The notes under the pieces: generated by a model
Seen by the model: only the letters and a program-made list of their open reading frames with translations
What the model was told of the DNA's origin: nothing
Database searches by the model: none
Translations under genes and position numbers: made by a program
Origin: Planctomycetota bacterium
GTDB lineage: Bacteria; Planctomycetota; Planctomycetia; Pirellulales; Lacipirellulaceae
Assembly (NCBI GenBank): GCA_013151315.1
Contig: JAADIN010000087.1
Location: 1-9,930, forward strand
Length of the DNA stretch: 9,930 bases
Direction: 5' to 3'
Shown here: in pieces, positions 1-7,066 of the stretch
How the letters are laid out: the number at the start of each line of letters is the position of its first letter
How positions within the stretch are numbered: position 1 is the first letter of the stretch

Positions 1-62
1 AAGGCCAAGGGCGACACGAGGGCAAAGACGGTTGCGATGAAAGTGGTGGCGGGGCGAAACAT
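1..62 (-). CDS. Start of an exported protein (5' end only)
   Basis: An ATG on the minus strand at 62-60 opens a frame reading MFRPATTFIATVFALVSPLA to the window edge. This looks like a signal peptide: a short positive start followed by a hydrophobic core ending in small residues. The start lies 49 bases after the stop of the beta-propeller gene, in the same direction, which suggests it is the next gene of the same operon. A GAGGAG stretch is present upstream but 13 bases from the ATG, longer than usual. The mature protein lies outside the window, so no function can be given. Confidence 0.55.
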   Translation of the reverse strand, partial: MFRPATTFIATVFALVSPLA

Positions 63-111
63 GATTCGTTTTGTGCTCCTCAGTAGAGAAATCCGGAAAT
101 GCGTGTGTCGG

Positions 112-1206
112 CTATTCTAAATCGCGTGGCGGGTGATTGGAACCTGTCGGTGGGAATCGAAAATCGGCGATCCACAGTTGGCTCGTGCCGTCTTCGGTGC
201 GGTTGCTGGTCCACATTAGCTGCTTTCCGTCGGGCGAGAAGACGGGCAGAACGTCAGCCTTGGCGTGATCGGTGATTCGCTGGACTTTGCCCTGGGCCTG
301 GAGACGGCCGTCGGCGATCTGGTAGCGGAGCATCCAAAGATCGTAATTGGGCCGTTGGGTTGGGTCGCTGTGGTCAGCACCGGTCCAAATGATGAAGGGT
401 TCGGTCGGGTGCCAGTAGGGGGCCCAATTGACCCCTTCGGTATCGGTAAGTGCGACGTCGTTGGAACCATCGACACGTATCGCATGGATCTGCAAATACT
501 CTTTTCGCTTGCGGTCGGATCGGTAAACAATCCACTGGCCATCGGGCGAAAAAAAGGGGCCGCCGTCGTAGCCCGGTTCGTTGGTCAACTGACGAAGGTT
601 GCTGCCGTCCACGTTGATGACATACAAATCGGGGTCGCCATCGCGGTCGCTGCAAAAGACGACCCGTTTGCCATCGGGAGAGTAGGCACATTCTGCGTCG
701 TAGCCGGCTTGGTTGGTCAATTGCGCAACCAACTCACCATCAAAAGTTGCTTCGAATAAATCCATGTGCGGATCGAATACCCAGCTATAGCGTCGACGCC
801 GTCCGCTTTGGCGATCTTCTTCCGCCTCGCGACGTGCGGTGGCCTCGGTCTTCTCCAGTTCGGGATCCAAATGGCTGGAGGCAAAAAGTATTCGGTCGCC
901 GGTTGGTGAAAAATAGGCGCAGGTCGTGCGGCCGCGGCCGGTGCTGATTCTTTGCGGCGCCCCCTCGCCAACGAGTGGCTGGGTAAAAATTTGGTAGAAG
1001 GGATAGCCTTTGCGGATGGCTTGGTAGACGATTGTCTGCCCGTCAGGCGAAAAATAGCCTTCGCCCGCTTTGACAAAACCGGAGGTGACTTGCCGGAGGT
1101 TGGTTAGGTAATGCGATTCCTCTTGGGCGTGGGCTATTGCTGCCGCGAAGAGGCAAGCCAGGGTTAGGAGCTTGGCGGCGAAATTTTTGCTAAGGGGTGA
1201 TTGCAT
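112..1206 (-). CDS. Exported WD40-like (PD40/TolB-type) beta-propeller protein
   Basis: This 364-residue protein starts with a signal peptide (residues 1-28, cleavage probably after AHA). The rest is a beta-propeller built from PD40 repeats, recognisable by FSPDG-type turns followed by a hydrophobic strand. Copies lie near residues 52, 99, 175, 219, 265 (degenerate, HPTEP) and 323, so about six blades as in the C-terminal domain of TolB. The N-terminal TolB domain is absent, so it should not be called TolB. An Arg/Glu-rich insertion at about 113-140 separates blades two and three. Proteins of this kind are usually periplasmic binding or scaffold proteins. The start has no Shine-Dalgarno site; the 34 bases before it contain CCTCC motifs instead. 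It follows the small Tyr-rich gene and is probably cotranscribed with it. The propeller fold is clear; the ligand is unknown. Confidence 0.85.
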   Translation of the reverse strand: MQSPLSKNFAAKLLTLACLFAAAIAHAQEESHYLTNLRQVTSGFVKAGEGYFSPDGQTIVYQAIRKGYPFYQIFTQPLVGEGAPQRISTGRGRTTCAYFSPTGDRILFASSHLDPELEKTEATARREAEEDRQSGRRRRYSWVFDPHMDLFEATFDGELVAQLTNQAGYDAECAYSPDGKRVVFCSDRDGDPDLYVINVDGSNLRQLTNEPGYDGGPFFSPDGQWIVYRSDRKRKEYLQIHAIRVDGSNDVALTDTEGVNWAPYWHPTEPFIIWTGADHSDPTQRPNYDLWMLRYQIADGRLQAQGKVQRITDHAKADVLPVFSPDGKQLMWTSNRTEDGTSQLWIADFRFPPTGSNHPPRDLE

Positions 1207-1240
1207 GGGAGGAATCGATCGTCGGAGGGGTTACGAAAGA

Positions 1241-1684
1241 CTATCGGCTATACCACTGGTTGTAGTAGGGCGTGGGCTTGGGAACGGTGGGGATGTCGCG
1301 CGCGCTGGGTACGCCGCGTTGCAACTGTTGGGCGAACCCATAGTTGGTGTGGCCGACGTGCCCGGATTGCTTTTTTTTCGTGACGTAGCTCTTCATGCCG
1401 GCTTGAAATGCTGCTCGGCGTTGCTGCTCGGGACGCACATAGGTTTGGTACCCCGTTCCCGAGCTGCCGCCACGCCTTAGGTTGGCGTAGGGGCTCACGC
1501 TACGATTGCTTTTGTAGTACTTGTCAAAAAGATAACTATTGACGTTGCTTCCCCGGAATTCTCCGCCCGATTTCTGGACTTTTTTCTGGTAGTACGAACC
1601 GTACGAATACGAAGTCTGCGCCGCGGCCGAGGCCCACGGCAGACATGCGAAGATCAGTAGTAGCAGGGGGATTCTTTTCGGCAT
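1241..1684 (-). CDS. Small exported Tyr-rich basic protein, unknown function
   Basis: The protein has 147 residues. I start it at the ATG at 1684-1682 because the product then begins with a clear signal peptide (MPKRIPLLLLIFACLPWASA, cleavage near AAA-Q at residue 23). A longer in-frame reading to 1837 overlaps the upstream gene and adds 51 residues without signal character. The mature part is rich in Tyr, Ser, Gly, Arg and Lys, with YSYGSYYQKK near 26-35, YLFDKYYKSNRS at 51-62 and a Pro/Tyr-rich C-terminus. It has no Cys after the signal peptide and no transmembrane segment. The start lies 5 bases after the stop of the ChbG-like gene and has no Shine-Dalgarno site, so translation is probably coupled to that gene. 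I do not recognise a family. Composition suggests an extracytoplasmic structural or polymer-binding protein, which is only a guess. Confidence 0.7.
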   Translation of the reverse strand: MPKRIPLLLLIFACLPWASAAAQTSYSYGSYYQKKVQKSGGEFRGSNVNSYLFDKYYKSNRSVSPYANLRRGGSSGTGYQTYVRPEQQRRAAFQAGMKSYVTKKKQSGHVGHTNYGFAQQLQRGVPSARDIPTVPKPTPYYNQWYSR

Positions 1685-1689
1685 GGGGG

Positions 1690-2706
1690 TTAGGGGGTTG
1701 GTGCCTGTGCTGGTGCTTGGCCCGTGTATCGCTCCATCACTTCCCGCCAGTTGGTGAGAATTGTTTTTTCGCTGGTGAGCAGAGTGCGGATCTTGGGGTC
1801 TTGTAGGAGCTTCGCGGCCCATACCCGTTGTTGCCAATCGGGGGTGACACGCTTGAGCTCGTCCGATTCGATTGCCGGGTGAAACGAGACTTGGATCAAG
1901 CCGGGTGGTAACCCGTGAATCATTTCGACGAACGAGCTACGCAGTGCTTCGTAGCTTTCCGCGGGTCGAACAAACTGCAGGTCATCGACTTTCGGCAGCG
2001 GATAGTTTTCTAACAGCCCGATTAACTCTTCGGGGATGGGGTAGCCTAGGCGTTGAAATCGCTCGACATGTTCGGGCGTCAATTCGATGACAACGGCCGG
2101 TATCCAGTATTGCCGGGCAAGACGCAGGTAGACTTCGGTGAAATCCAAACGCATGAACAGCGTACCCAAGTGGGTGGTGAGATGCGTCGGCTTGAGTCCG
2201 GCGCGTAGGGCTCGTTGGATTTGGCTATGCAATTCTTGCTCAACCTCGTCAACCTCGGCGTTGACCATCGTTTGCGTCGTCGAGGGCCAAAAGTAGCCTT
2301 CGCTGTCGACCAGACTGGTCACGCGGCTGTGCGGCGAGACCGGTTGCCAACGATGATTGGTGAGTTCGCTGTTGATAGTAAGTGACAGTCCCACATCGGC
2401 ATCGGGATGCTCGCGGCTCCAGGCCGCAAAATCGAGAAACCAGGGGCCCGGAACCGTCACACTGCTGGAGTGTTTGGAATCGGAGGCGTGTAGTTTTTTA
2501 GCCGCCGCATTGGTGGCGTGGCAAATGCCCATCTCATGGGCGTGAAGGAGGATGACGGTCTTCTCGGCCGGAAAGCCGAGTCGCTCGGCCCAGGTGTCGG
2601 CGCACGCCACGCTTGGTAGTAGGGCGACCGTCGCTGCATAGGTAATCGCCAAGAGCAAGCCGAGTTTGCGTGGAGTCTTGGTTGGCTGTACGAATTGAGT
2701 TTTCAT
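1690..2706 (-). CDS. Exported ChbG/YdjC-fold protein with altered metal-site residues, probable pseudoenzyme
   Basis: This 338-residue protein has an N-terminal signal peptide or anchor (about residues 13-36). The remainder matches the ChbG/YdjC-like carbohydrate deacetylase family along its length. Recognisable blocks are ILLHAHEMGICHATNAA at 52-68, VTVPGPWF at 83-90, VGLSLTINSEL at 105-115, SLVDSEGYF at 131-139, PTHLTTHLGTLF at 173-184 and the late VSFHPA at 273-278. Active members deacetylate short chito-oligosaccharides or related sugars using a metal held by Asp and His. The usual HADD block is HAHE here, the His of GVHLT is Ser108, and the Asp of HxDSH is Thr177; His175, His179 and His276 remain. 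Deacetylase activity is therefore doubtful, and a binding role is possible. The presence of an export signal is also unlike cytoplasmic ChbG. No Shine-Dalgarno site is seen. It is the first gene of the tightly spaced set with the Tyr-rich and propeller genes. Confidence 0.8.
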   Translation of the reverse strand: MKTQFVQPTKTPRKLGLLLAITYAATVALLPSVACADTWAERLGFPAEKTVILLHAHEMGICHATNAAAKKLHASDSKHSSSVTVPGPWFLDFAAWSREHPDADVGLSLTINSELTNHRWQPVSPHSRVTSLVDSEGYFWPSTTQTMVNAEVDEVEQELHSQIQRALRAGLKPTHLTTHLGTLFMRLDFTEVYLRLARQYWIPAVVIELTPEHVERFQRLGYPIPEELIGLLENYPLPKVDDLQFVRPAESYEALRSSFVEMIHGLPPGLIQVSFHPAIESDELKRVTPDWQQRVWAAKLLQDPKIRTLLTSEKTILTNWREVMERYTGQAPAQAPTP

Positions 2707-2810
2707 GATGCGTATTTTTTAGTTGGGTTGGGCCTTGTTGATGCAATTGGGCGCACCGCGATACGTCCCGTTAGTGTAGCCTCTTGGAACCGGGATTGCG
2801 AATTGCAGGG

Positions 2811-3785
2811 CTAAGGACTCGCGGTGATTTCGATCTTTTTCCCATCTCTCCGGAACGTCAATCCGGCCGGTGAGAGGATGCCGCTTAGGAGATCGTCCAA
2901 GGGAACGTCCTTCATGTCGCATGAAACCAAGGTCTGCTGGCTGCGGCTGGCGTCGTCTCGCAACTCTTGATCCCAAACGATTTGCAGGTTCAGTTGGTCA
3001 GCCAACTGATCGATCACGCCTCCGACCGCTTGGTTTTTCAATTGCAGGCTATACCGTTTTTTGGCATGGGTGCTAGGTTTCGATGCCTCTTTCGACGAGT
3101 TTTTGGAGATTCGAGATGGCCGATCGAGGACGACGGGGCGTTTGATGGGAACGACTTCGCAAGAATCGCCATCCGCAGAGATGTGGCACGTGAGATCGAA
3201 GCCGATGAGAATGAGAACCGCTCGGTCGATTAGCGCAAGACGCGGTAGCGGTTTGGAACTCCAGAGGTCGTGAATAATTTTTTCGTCGCCTTGTAGTTTG
3301 ACTTCGGCTTGCTCCATCATGCTCGTAAGCAAATCGCGAGGTTGGCTTAAACGGGGCCAAGTGGCCGGCTCTTTGGTTAACCAACGGCGCCGGGCGGATG
3401 AGGGTGCCTTGGCGAGAGGGGCTCGGGCTCGCCGGAGCAGCGTCGGCAGCTCGCGTGCGGACTGGGTGGGCCCGACATAGACCAAGTTGTCTAGCACGCT
3501 AATCCCGAGCGAATGTTTTTCGGCCAGTTGCTCTAAAACGTGTTGAATTGGCACCTCGGAAAAGTGCGCCTCGACCGTCTGCTGGGGATCAACACGGCGA
3601 TCAAGCCAGATGAAAAAACCTTGGGTTTTAGAAAGACGCCGAAGTACGGTGCTCAAGTGCTGGCCTTGCCAAGCAACGGTGACATGCCGCCCGAGCGAAG
3701 GCTCCGATTTTTCATGCGCTGCCAAGTCGGGCGTGAGGCCGAGCGAGCAGGCGATCGCGAGGAGGACAGAGAGGGCTTGCTGCAT
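2811..3785 (-). CDS. Exported protein with secretin/TonB short N-terminal (STN)-like domains
   Basis: The ATG at 3785-3783 is chosen as start. It has GAGG six bases upstream and gives a clean signal peptide (MQQALSVLLAIACSLG, cleavage near LAA at residue 23); a TTG four codons earlier at 3797 is less likely. The 324-residue product has an STN-like alpha/beta module at about 38-105 (VTVAWQGQHLSTVLRRLSK, then VPIQHVLEQLAEKHSLGISVLDN), a weaker similar region at about 148-215, a Ser/Lys-rich linker (223-244) and a second clear STN-like module at 245-322 ending with IEITASP. STN modules occur at the start of secretins and TonB-dependent transducers, but no secretin barrel or receptor follows, so this is a free-standing periplasmic protein. 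It lies 104 bases before the ChbG-like gene in the same direction. Domain assignment rests on pattern only, and the partner is unknown. Confidence 0.7.
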   Translation of the reverse strand: MQQALSVLLAIACSLGLTPDLAAHEKSEPSLGRHVTVAWQGQHLSTVLRRLSKTQGFFIWLDRRVDPQQTVEAHFSEVPIQHVLEQLAEKHSLGISVLDNLVYVGPTQSARELPTLLRRARAPLAKAPSSARRRWLTKEPATWPRLSQPRDLLTSMMEQAEVKLQGDEKIIHDLWSSKPLPRLALIDRAVLILIGFDLTCHISADGDSCEVVPIKRPVVLDRPSRISKNSSKEASKPSTHAKKRYSLQLKNQAVGGVIDQLADQLNLQIVWDQELRDDASRSQQTLVSCDMKDVPLDDLLSGILSPAGLTFRRDGKKIEITASP

Positions 3786-3803
3786 ATTGGGCCTCAAATT
3801 TCT

Positions 3804-3833
3804 CGTGCCTCAATTTATGGTCCTTTTGGCACG
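3804..3833. repeat. Inverted repeat in the divergent promoter region
   Basis: CGTGCC (3804-3809) and GGCACG (3828-3833) form a 6-base inverted repeat with an 18-base spacer. It lies between the divergent STN-domain and HEAT/TPR genes, about 20-50 bases upstream of the STN start on the minus strand. It could be an operator or a leader hairpin, but a chance match cannot be excluded. Confidence 0.3.
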
Positions 3834-3863
3834 GTTATAGGGACAATAATAACCACATTTTCG

Positions 3864-3892
3864 TTGAGAAAACAAGAGATTGCAATTACACT
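3864..3892 (+). promoter_or_regulatory. Candidate sigma70-type promoter for the HEAT/TPR gene
   Basis: TTGAGA at 3864-3869 and TACACT at 3887-3892 are separated by exactly 17 bases, a good match to a vegetative -35/-10 pair. It points toward the plus-strand gene at 3953 and would leave a leader of about 55 bases. AGGTG at 3944-3948 sits 4 bases before that ATG and may serve as a close ribosome binding site. Confidence 0.5.
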
Positions 3893-3952
3893 CAGAAGAA
3901 GTGCCTGAGTTTTTGATTCGACTCGTGGCTCAATCCAATCGGTAGGTGACCT

Positions 3953-4615
3953 ATGAGCGACGATTACCAACAACCACCACTGCTCGTCTATCATTACGAG
4001 CGTTATTTGGTGGATCAGGACATCGACTCCTATGTACGTAGAGTGTCGTCATCTTACACATCAGGTGGTCTCCAGCGACTTGCCACGATAGGCGATCGGG
4101 CGGCCCGCCGTGGTGCCATGCTGGGCCTAGGGCGGCTTGCCGACTATCGTGCGAACGCGACCCTGGGACGAGCGCTGACCGACAGCGATCGAGGGGTTCG
4201 TACGTTGGCTGAGAGCGGCATTCGCCGTTTGTGGATGCGGATTGGTTCGCCCGCCCAGCAGCGTTATTTAGTGGCAATCGCTGAACATTTGGAAGAAAAA
4301 GAATACGATCGGGCGTTGCAACTCTCCACCGGGTTGATCCAAGACGCTCCCTGGATCGCCCAAGGCTGGTACTTTCGCGGCAAGGCTTTTTTTCAGTTGG
4401 AGCAACATGAAGCCGCCACGCGAGATTGCCACCAAGCGCTGGAGATCAATGCCTACCATTTTTCAGCCGCCTCGGTGATGGGACAGGCTTACCTACGGCA
4501 GGAGAATCCTGTGGCAGCTCTGGAGTCGTTCCGACGCGCTTTACGACTGAATCCCAACATGGAAGAGGTTCGCGCTCAGGTGATCCAACTGCAGCGCACG
4601 CTGAAGAGGAAATGA
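3953..4615 (+). CDS. Cytoplasmic HEAT-like/TPR repeat protein
   Basis: This 220-residue protein has no signal peptide or membrane segment. Residues 39-95 resemble HEAT-type helical repeats (DRAARRGAMLGLGRLAD, then LGRALTDSDRGVRTLAESGIRRL). Residues 101-202 carry three tetratricopeptide repeats: YLVAIAEHLEEKEYDRALQL, then WYFRGKAFFQLEQHEAATRD with LEINA, then ASVMGQAYLRQENPVAALES with LRLNP. Both repeat types build protein-binding solenoids, so the likely role is as an adaptor. The partner is unknown. It is transcribed away from the exported-protein operon from its own probable promoter and converges on the thioredoxin-YHS gene. Its stop codon (4613-4615) overlaps the left arm of a large palindrome. 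Confidence 0.85.
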   Translation: MSDDYQQPPLLVYHYERYLVDQDIDSYVRRVSSSYTSGGLQRLATIGDRAARRGAMLGLGRLADYRANATLGRALTDSDRGVRTLAESGIRRLWMRIGSPAQQRYLVAIAEHLEEKEYDRALQLSTGLIQDAPWIAQGWYFRGKAFFQLEQHEAATRDCHQALEINAYHFSAASVMGQAYLRQENPVAALESFRRALRLNPNMEEVRAQVIQLQRTLKRK

Positions 4616-4691
4616 GCCGCAACGCGCTAGCGTCGGGTAGCAGCGTCGCAACACGCTGCCCCACAAACCCGCGGCTATCGCCGTGCGGCTC
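4614..4691. repeat. Large imperfect palindrome between convergent genes (REP-like and/or bidirectional terminator)
   Basis: The outer arms 4614-4638 and 4667-4691 match as inverted repeats at 20 of 25 positions, including eight perfect outer pairs (GAGCCGCA/TGCGGCTC). An inner hairpin pairs GCAGCGT (4640-4646) with ACGCTGC (4653-4659) around a 6-base loop. It fills the gap between the convergent HEAT/TPR and thioredoxin-YHS genes and overlaps the stop of the first. The structure would form in RNA from either strand. There is no strong U-tract, so it is not a textbook intrinsic terminator. The arm pattern resembles the palindrome at 6176-6238. Confidence 0.65.
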
Positions 4692-4697
4692 CCCCTT

Positions 4698-5948
4698 CTA
4701 GCGTCTCATCGTGCTGCCCAAGCCGTCCATTCGCGTCATGGCCTGCCGTACACCCGCTGCGTACTGGTCAGGTTGGCTGGCGAAGCGAGTCATCGTCGCT
4801 TGGCTGGCGAAAAGGTAGAAGGCGCCACGGTATTCGTAACCAAACTTTCGGCTGCCTTCAACGGTTTGGTTTTCGTCGAGTAGTTTGACCGGGTCGATTC
4901 CCGAGAAGACGGGACTGTAGGCGTCAGGATTGGCCAAGAACTGCTGTCGCTGCGTTTCTCCGGTGAAGAGGTAAGTTCGTCCGCGATGAATCGCACCGTA
5001 CTTGAGATCGCCAGGGACCCATTTGCGGGCATGCTTGAGCGTGGAGGGGCAATAACCTTCAAACGCCAAAGGAGGACTGCCTTCCGGCAGTTTGATAGGT
5101 AAGGCGGTTTTTGATTCCGCTTTTTGCGTGGTCGTCGTGGTAGCAATCGCGGTAGATGTTGGTGGTACGGTTATTTGCTGCTGCGGAGGTACGGGGGTTT
5201 GGGAGGAGGTCATTTGAACTGCAGCGGGTTGGGCCGGAGCAGCCTGAGACGCTGCAGCGGCGACTTGTTGGCTTCCGTATCGACTGGGAGCTGCGGTCAC
5301 GACCTGACCAGGCGCCTGGGGATTTGCCGCTGCAGAGACGTAGGCGTTGTGAGTGACTTGCGGTTGGCTTGCTGGAATCACCGCCGTTTGCGGCGGTGAG
5401 ACGGGAGCTTGCGACGCTGATGCGGGCACCGTTGCGATCGCTCCGCTGTTGTATTGACCGATCTTCAAACCTGCGTAAGCCGACTGGACTGGCGCTTGGG
5501 ATGGCGTATTATGCTTCGCAAGTTGCTGACGGTAATGTTGGGCCAAATTCAACAGCTGCGTGCTGTAGCCTAACGCGGTAGGTGGGCATGAAAGTTTGGC
5601 GACGACGTTGCCTTGCGGCGAGAGCACGACATCGGTCGGTACCCGATCGATGTTGAACGAGCCCGCCAAAGCTGGCGAGATATCGGCACTGATTTTCACC
5701 GGCACAAAGTGTTGCTCTAACAGTTGCCCTACTTGAGGCTGCGAGAACACATCGCGGTCGAGATGCTTGCAAGGCCCGCAACTGGTGCTCCAAAAATGCA
5801 GCAGGACTAGCTTGCCCGTTTGTGCGGCTTCGATCTTGGCCGCATCGACGTTGTTTCGCCATTTAACCGAGTCCGCCTGGACTTCGGTCAAACTGGAAAG
5901 CAGGCACAGGGCTGCGGCGGTGAGGCTTAATATTCGTCTGGTCGACAT
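4698..5948 (-). CDS. Exported thioredoxin-fold protein (CGPC) with two C-terminal YHS-like repeats
   Basis: The protein has 416 residues from the ATG at 5948-5946. The frame stays open further upstream to 6191, but only this start gives a signal peptide (residues 1-25, ending VQA). Residues about 28-145 form a thioredoxin-like domain: LVLLHFWSTSCGPC with redox cysteines 57 and 60, then DRVPTD with the expected cis-proline at 104. Residues about 148-285 are a Pro/Ala/Gln/Ser/Thr-rich linker. Residues 294-396 hold two tandem YHS-like modules: FEGYCPSTL to FLANPDAYSP, then FSGIDPVKLL to FASQPDQYAA, each with a YLF strand in the middle. Thioredoxin domains exchange disulfides in the periplasm, and YHS modules are often linked to metal proteins, so thiol or metal maintenance outside the cytoplasm is a fair inference. 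No strong Shine-Dalgarno site or promoter is obvious. It stands alone, convergent with the HEAT/TPR gene. Confidence 0.85.
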   Translation of the reverse strand: MSTRRILSLTAAALCLLSSLTEVQADSVKWRNNVDAAKIEAAQTGKLVLLHFWSTSCGPCKHLDRDVFSQPQVGQLLEQHFVPVKISADISPALAGSFNIDRVPTDVVLSPQGNVVAKLSCPPTALGYSTQLLNLAQHYRQQLAKHNTPSQAPVQSAYAGLKIGQYNSGAIATVPASASQAPVSPPQTAVIPASQPQVTHNAYVSAAANPQAPGQVVTAAPSRYGSQQVAAAASQAAPAQPAAVQMTSSQTPVPPQQQITVPPTSTAIATTTTTQKAESKTALPIKLPEGSPPLAFEGYCPSTLKHARKWVPGDLKYGAIHRGRTYLFTGETQRQQFLANPDAYSPVFSGIDPVKLLDENQTVEGSRKFGYEYRGAFYLFASQATMTRFASQPDQYAAGVRQAMTRMDGLGSTMRR

Positions 5949-6175
5949 GGCGATTCCATTCGCTCTGGTTTCATAGGCTGGTTGGAGAAGCAGTCGGATG
6001 CTCCCTCTGATCGGGTAGATCGGCCTCTGGCGCACCGGACTTTGGCATAAAATGACGGTTAGGCCGGCTTTGCGGGATTTATGGGTTACTTGGGAAGATT
6101 CCCAGAGGCCTTGGGGTCGTCGTAAGTCCTTTTGTAGTATCAGGTTGGTTTGTTTTCGTCCGTTTTTTCTTGCGG

Positions 6176-6238
6176 TTAACCGTTTTGGCACTAGCCACGG
6201 TTATTCCTAGCAACCGTGGCTAGCGCCAAAACGGCTAA
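6176..6238. repeat. Near-perfect 27-pair palindrome (REP-like element or leader hairpin)
   Basis: Bases 6176-6202 pair with 6212-6238 around a 9-base loop, with 25 of 27 Watson-Crick pairs. The two exceptions (6179 with 6235, 6190 with 6224) are A-C on the plus strand, which become U-G wobble pairs in a minus-strand transcript. RNA made leftward, toward the thioredoxin-YHS gene, would thus form an uninterrupted helix about 230 bases upstream of that start. No T-run follows on either side, so it is not a standard terminator. Confidence 0.75.
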
Positions 6239-6256
6239 TGACTGACTTTTTATGCC

Positions 6257-6278
6257 CCAAAAAGACAGGACTTTTTGG
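6257..6278. repeat. Short perfect hairpin, CCAAAAAG/CTTTTTGG
   Basis: An 8-base perfect inverted repeat surrounds a 6-base loop (6265-6270), 18 bases right of the large palindrome. The stem is A/T-rich apart from its ends, and no T-run follows it. Role unknown. Confidence 0.35.
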
Positions 6279-6821
6279 AAGCAAGCTTGACACGGCCGCT
6301 GCTATGGCTAATATTGTCGAAGAGTTCGCAGCCCTGCCGTCTTTGGCAGGTTCTATTGGCCATTTTTCGGCTTCTTCGCATTGGCTGCCGTAGAGATCAC
6401 TTAGCAAGAGATCGCCATTCGGCAGTAGAGTGAAGGCTAGTTTGGCCGCGTTGCCCGTTCTTCGATTTGTCAAATTTGAGTAACCAAAGCAGTAGATTTG
6501 ACTTGCGAGGTGGGCAGAAATGCGACGTGTGTCCCTGGCCGTGGTTCCTCCATGTTTGTGGAATCAGGGTCGTGGAGCCAAAAATATTATTGTCTACGCC
6601 ACAGCAGGCGTTCCCGGCTATGCTGGGCCAAATCAAATGAATGGAGCATAACGCGAATCGCGTTGTCCAAACCCGTGCTCGCGGGCGCTGACTTGCCAAT
6701 AACAACTTGGTGACGACGACTCGGCAGCACTCCTACGAGAGTAAACGGAAGGACTCTTTGTTAACGGTGGGTAGGTTCCACCATAGGCCAACATCACAAA
6801 ATAGGGTGTGGCAGGAATATA

Positions 6822-6854
6822 AGCATCTGAGCATCTGGTTCTTAGATTCTTAGA
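6822..6854. repeat. Two adjacent 8-base tandem duplications
   Basis: AGCATCTG occurs twice in tandem at 6822-6837. One base later TTCTTAGA occurs twice in tandem at 6839-6854. The units differ in sequence but share the same length. The site lies in the gene-poor stretch upstream of rho. Confidence 0.6.
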
Positions 6855-7066
6855 CGACAGGCGAAACTTGGAATCGTGATTTCGATTTTTTCGAGGCAGA
6901 ATAGCAGAATGTCCGATGCTCTTGCGCCGGTGATTTTGGCCTACGCCTGCCAGTTGGCTAGTGCCTCGAGACAGAAGTACCAAACGACTTGGGCAGCGCC
7001 ACGTTAATCAGCGTTGCCACATATTGACCGTGTCTAGATAAGACGACTGTTAGGAATATTTTTCAG

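Larger units (their letters stand above)
5949..7066. other. 1.1-kb stretch without a supportable gene
   Basis: Several open frames of 60-120 codons exist on both strands, but none shows a recognisable domain, a signal peptide or a plausible start. The part nearest 5949 probably contains the leader of the thioredoxin-YHS gene, and the part before 7066 the leader of rho. Between them are the palindrome at 6176-6238, a small hairpin at 6257-6278, two adjacent 8-base tandem duplications at 6822-6854 and an 8-base inverted repeat (6891-6898 with 6962-6969). Base composition looks patchy and richer in A+T than the flanking genes. It may hold decayed genes or an unrecognised RNA. Confidence 0.5.

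Noticed and set aside
265..759. Long plus-strand open frame (164 codons) within the propeller gene
   Set aside because: It is antisense to a gene with a signal peptide and clear PD40 repeats; its own translation has no domain and arises from the GC-biased codon pattern.
1685..1837. N-terminal extension of the small Tyr-rich protein
   Set aside because: It would overlap the ChbG-like gene by about 150 bases and would bury the signal peptide that begins at the ATG at 1684.
5949..6191. N-terminal extension of the thioredoxin-YHS protein
   Set aside because: The 81 extra residues show no signal or domain character, and the ATG at 5948 starts a clean signal peptide.
6207..6983. Three minus-strand open frames of 88, 102 and 116 codons in the gene-poor stretch
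   Set aside because: They overlap in different frames, lack recognisable motifs and show uneven composition. I could not relate any to a family.
7024..7051. Possible rho promoter with TTGACC as -35 box
   Set aside because: No -10 box with acceptable spacing follows it; CTGTTA at 17 bases is too weak to call.
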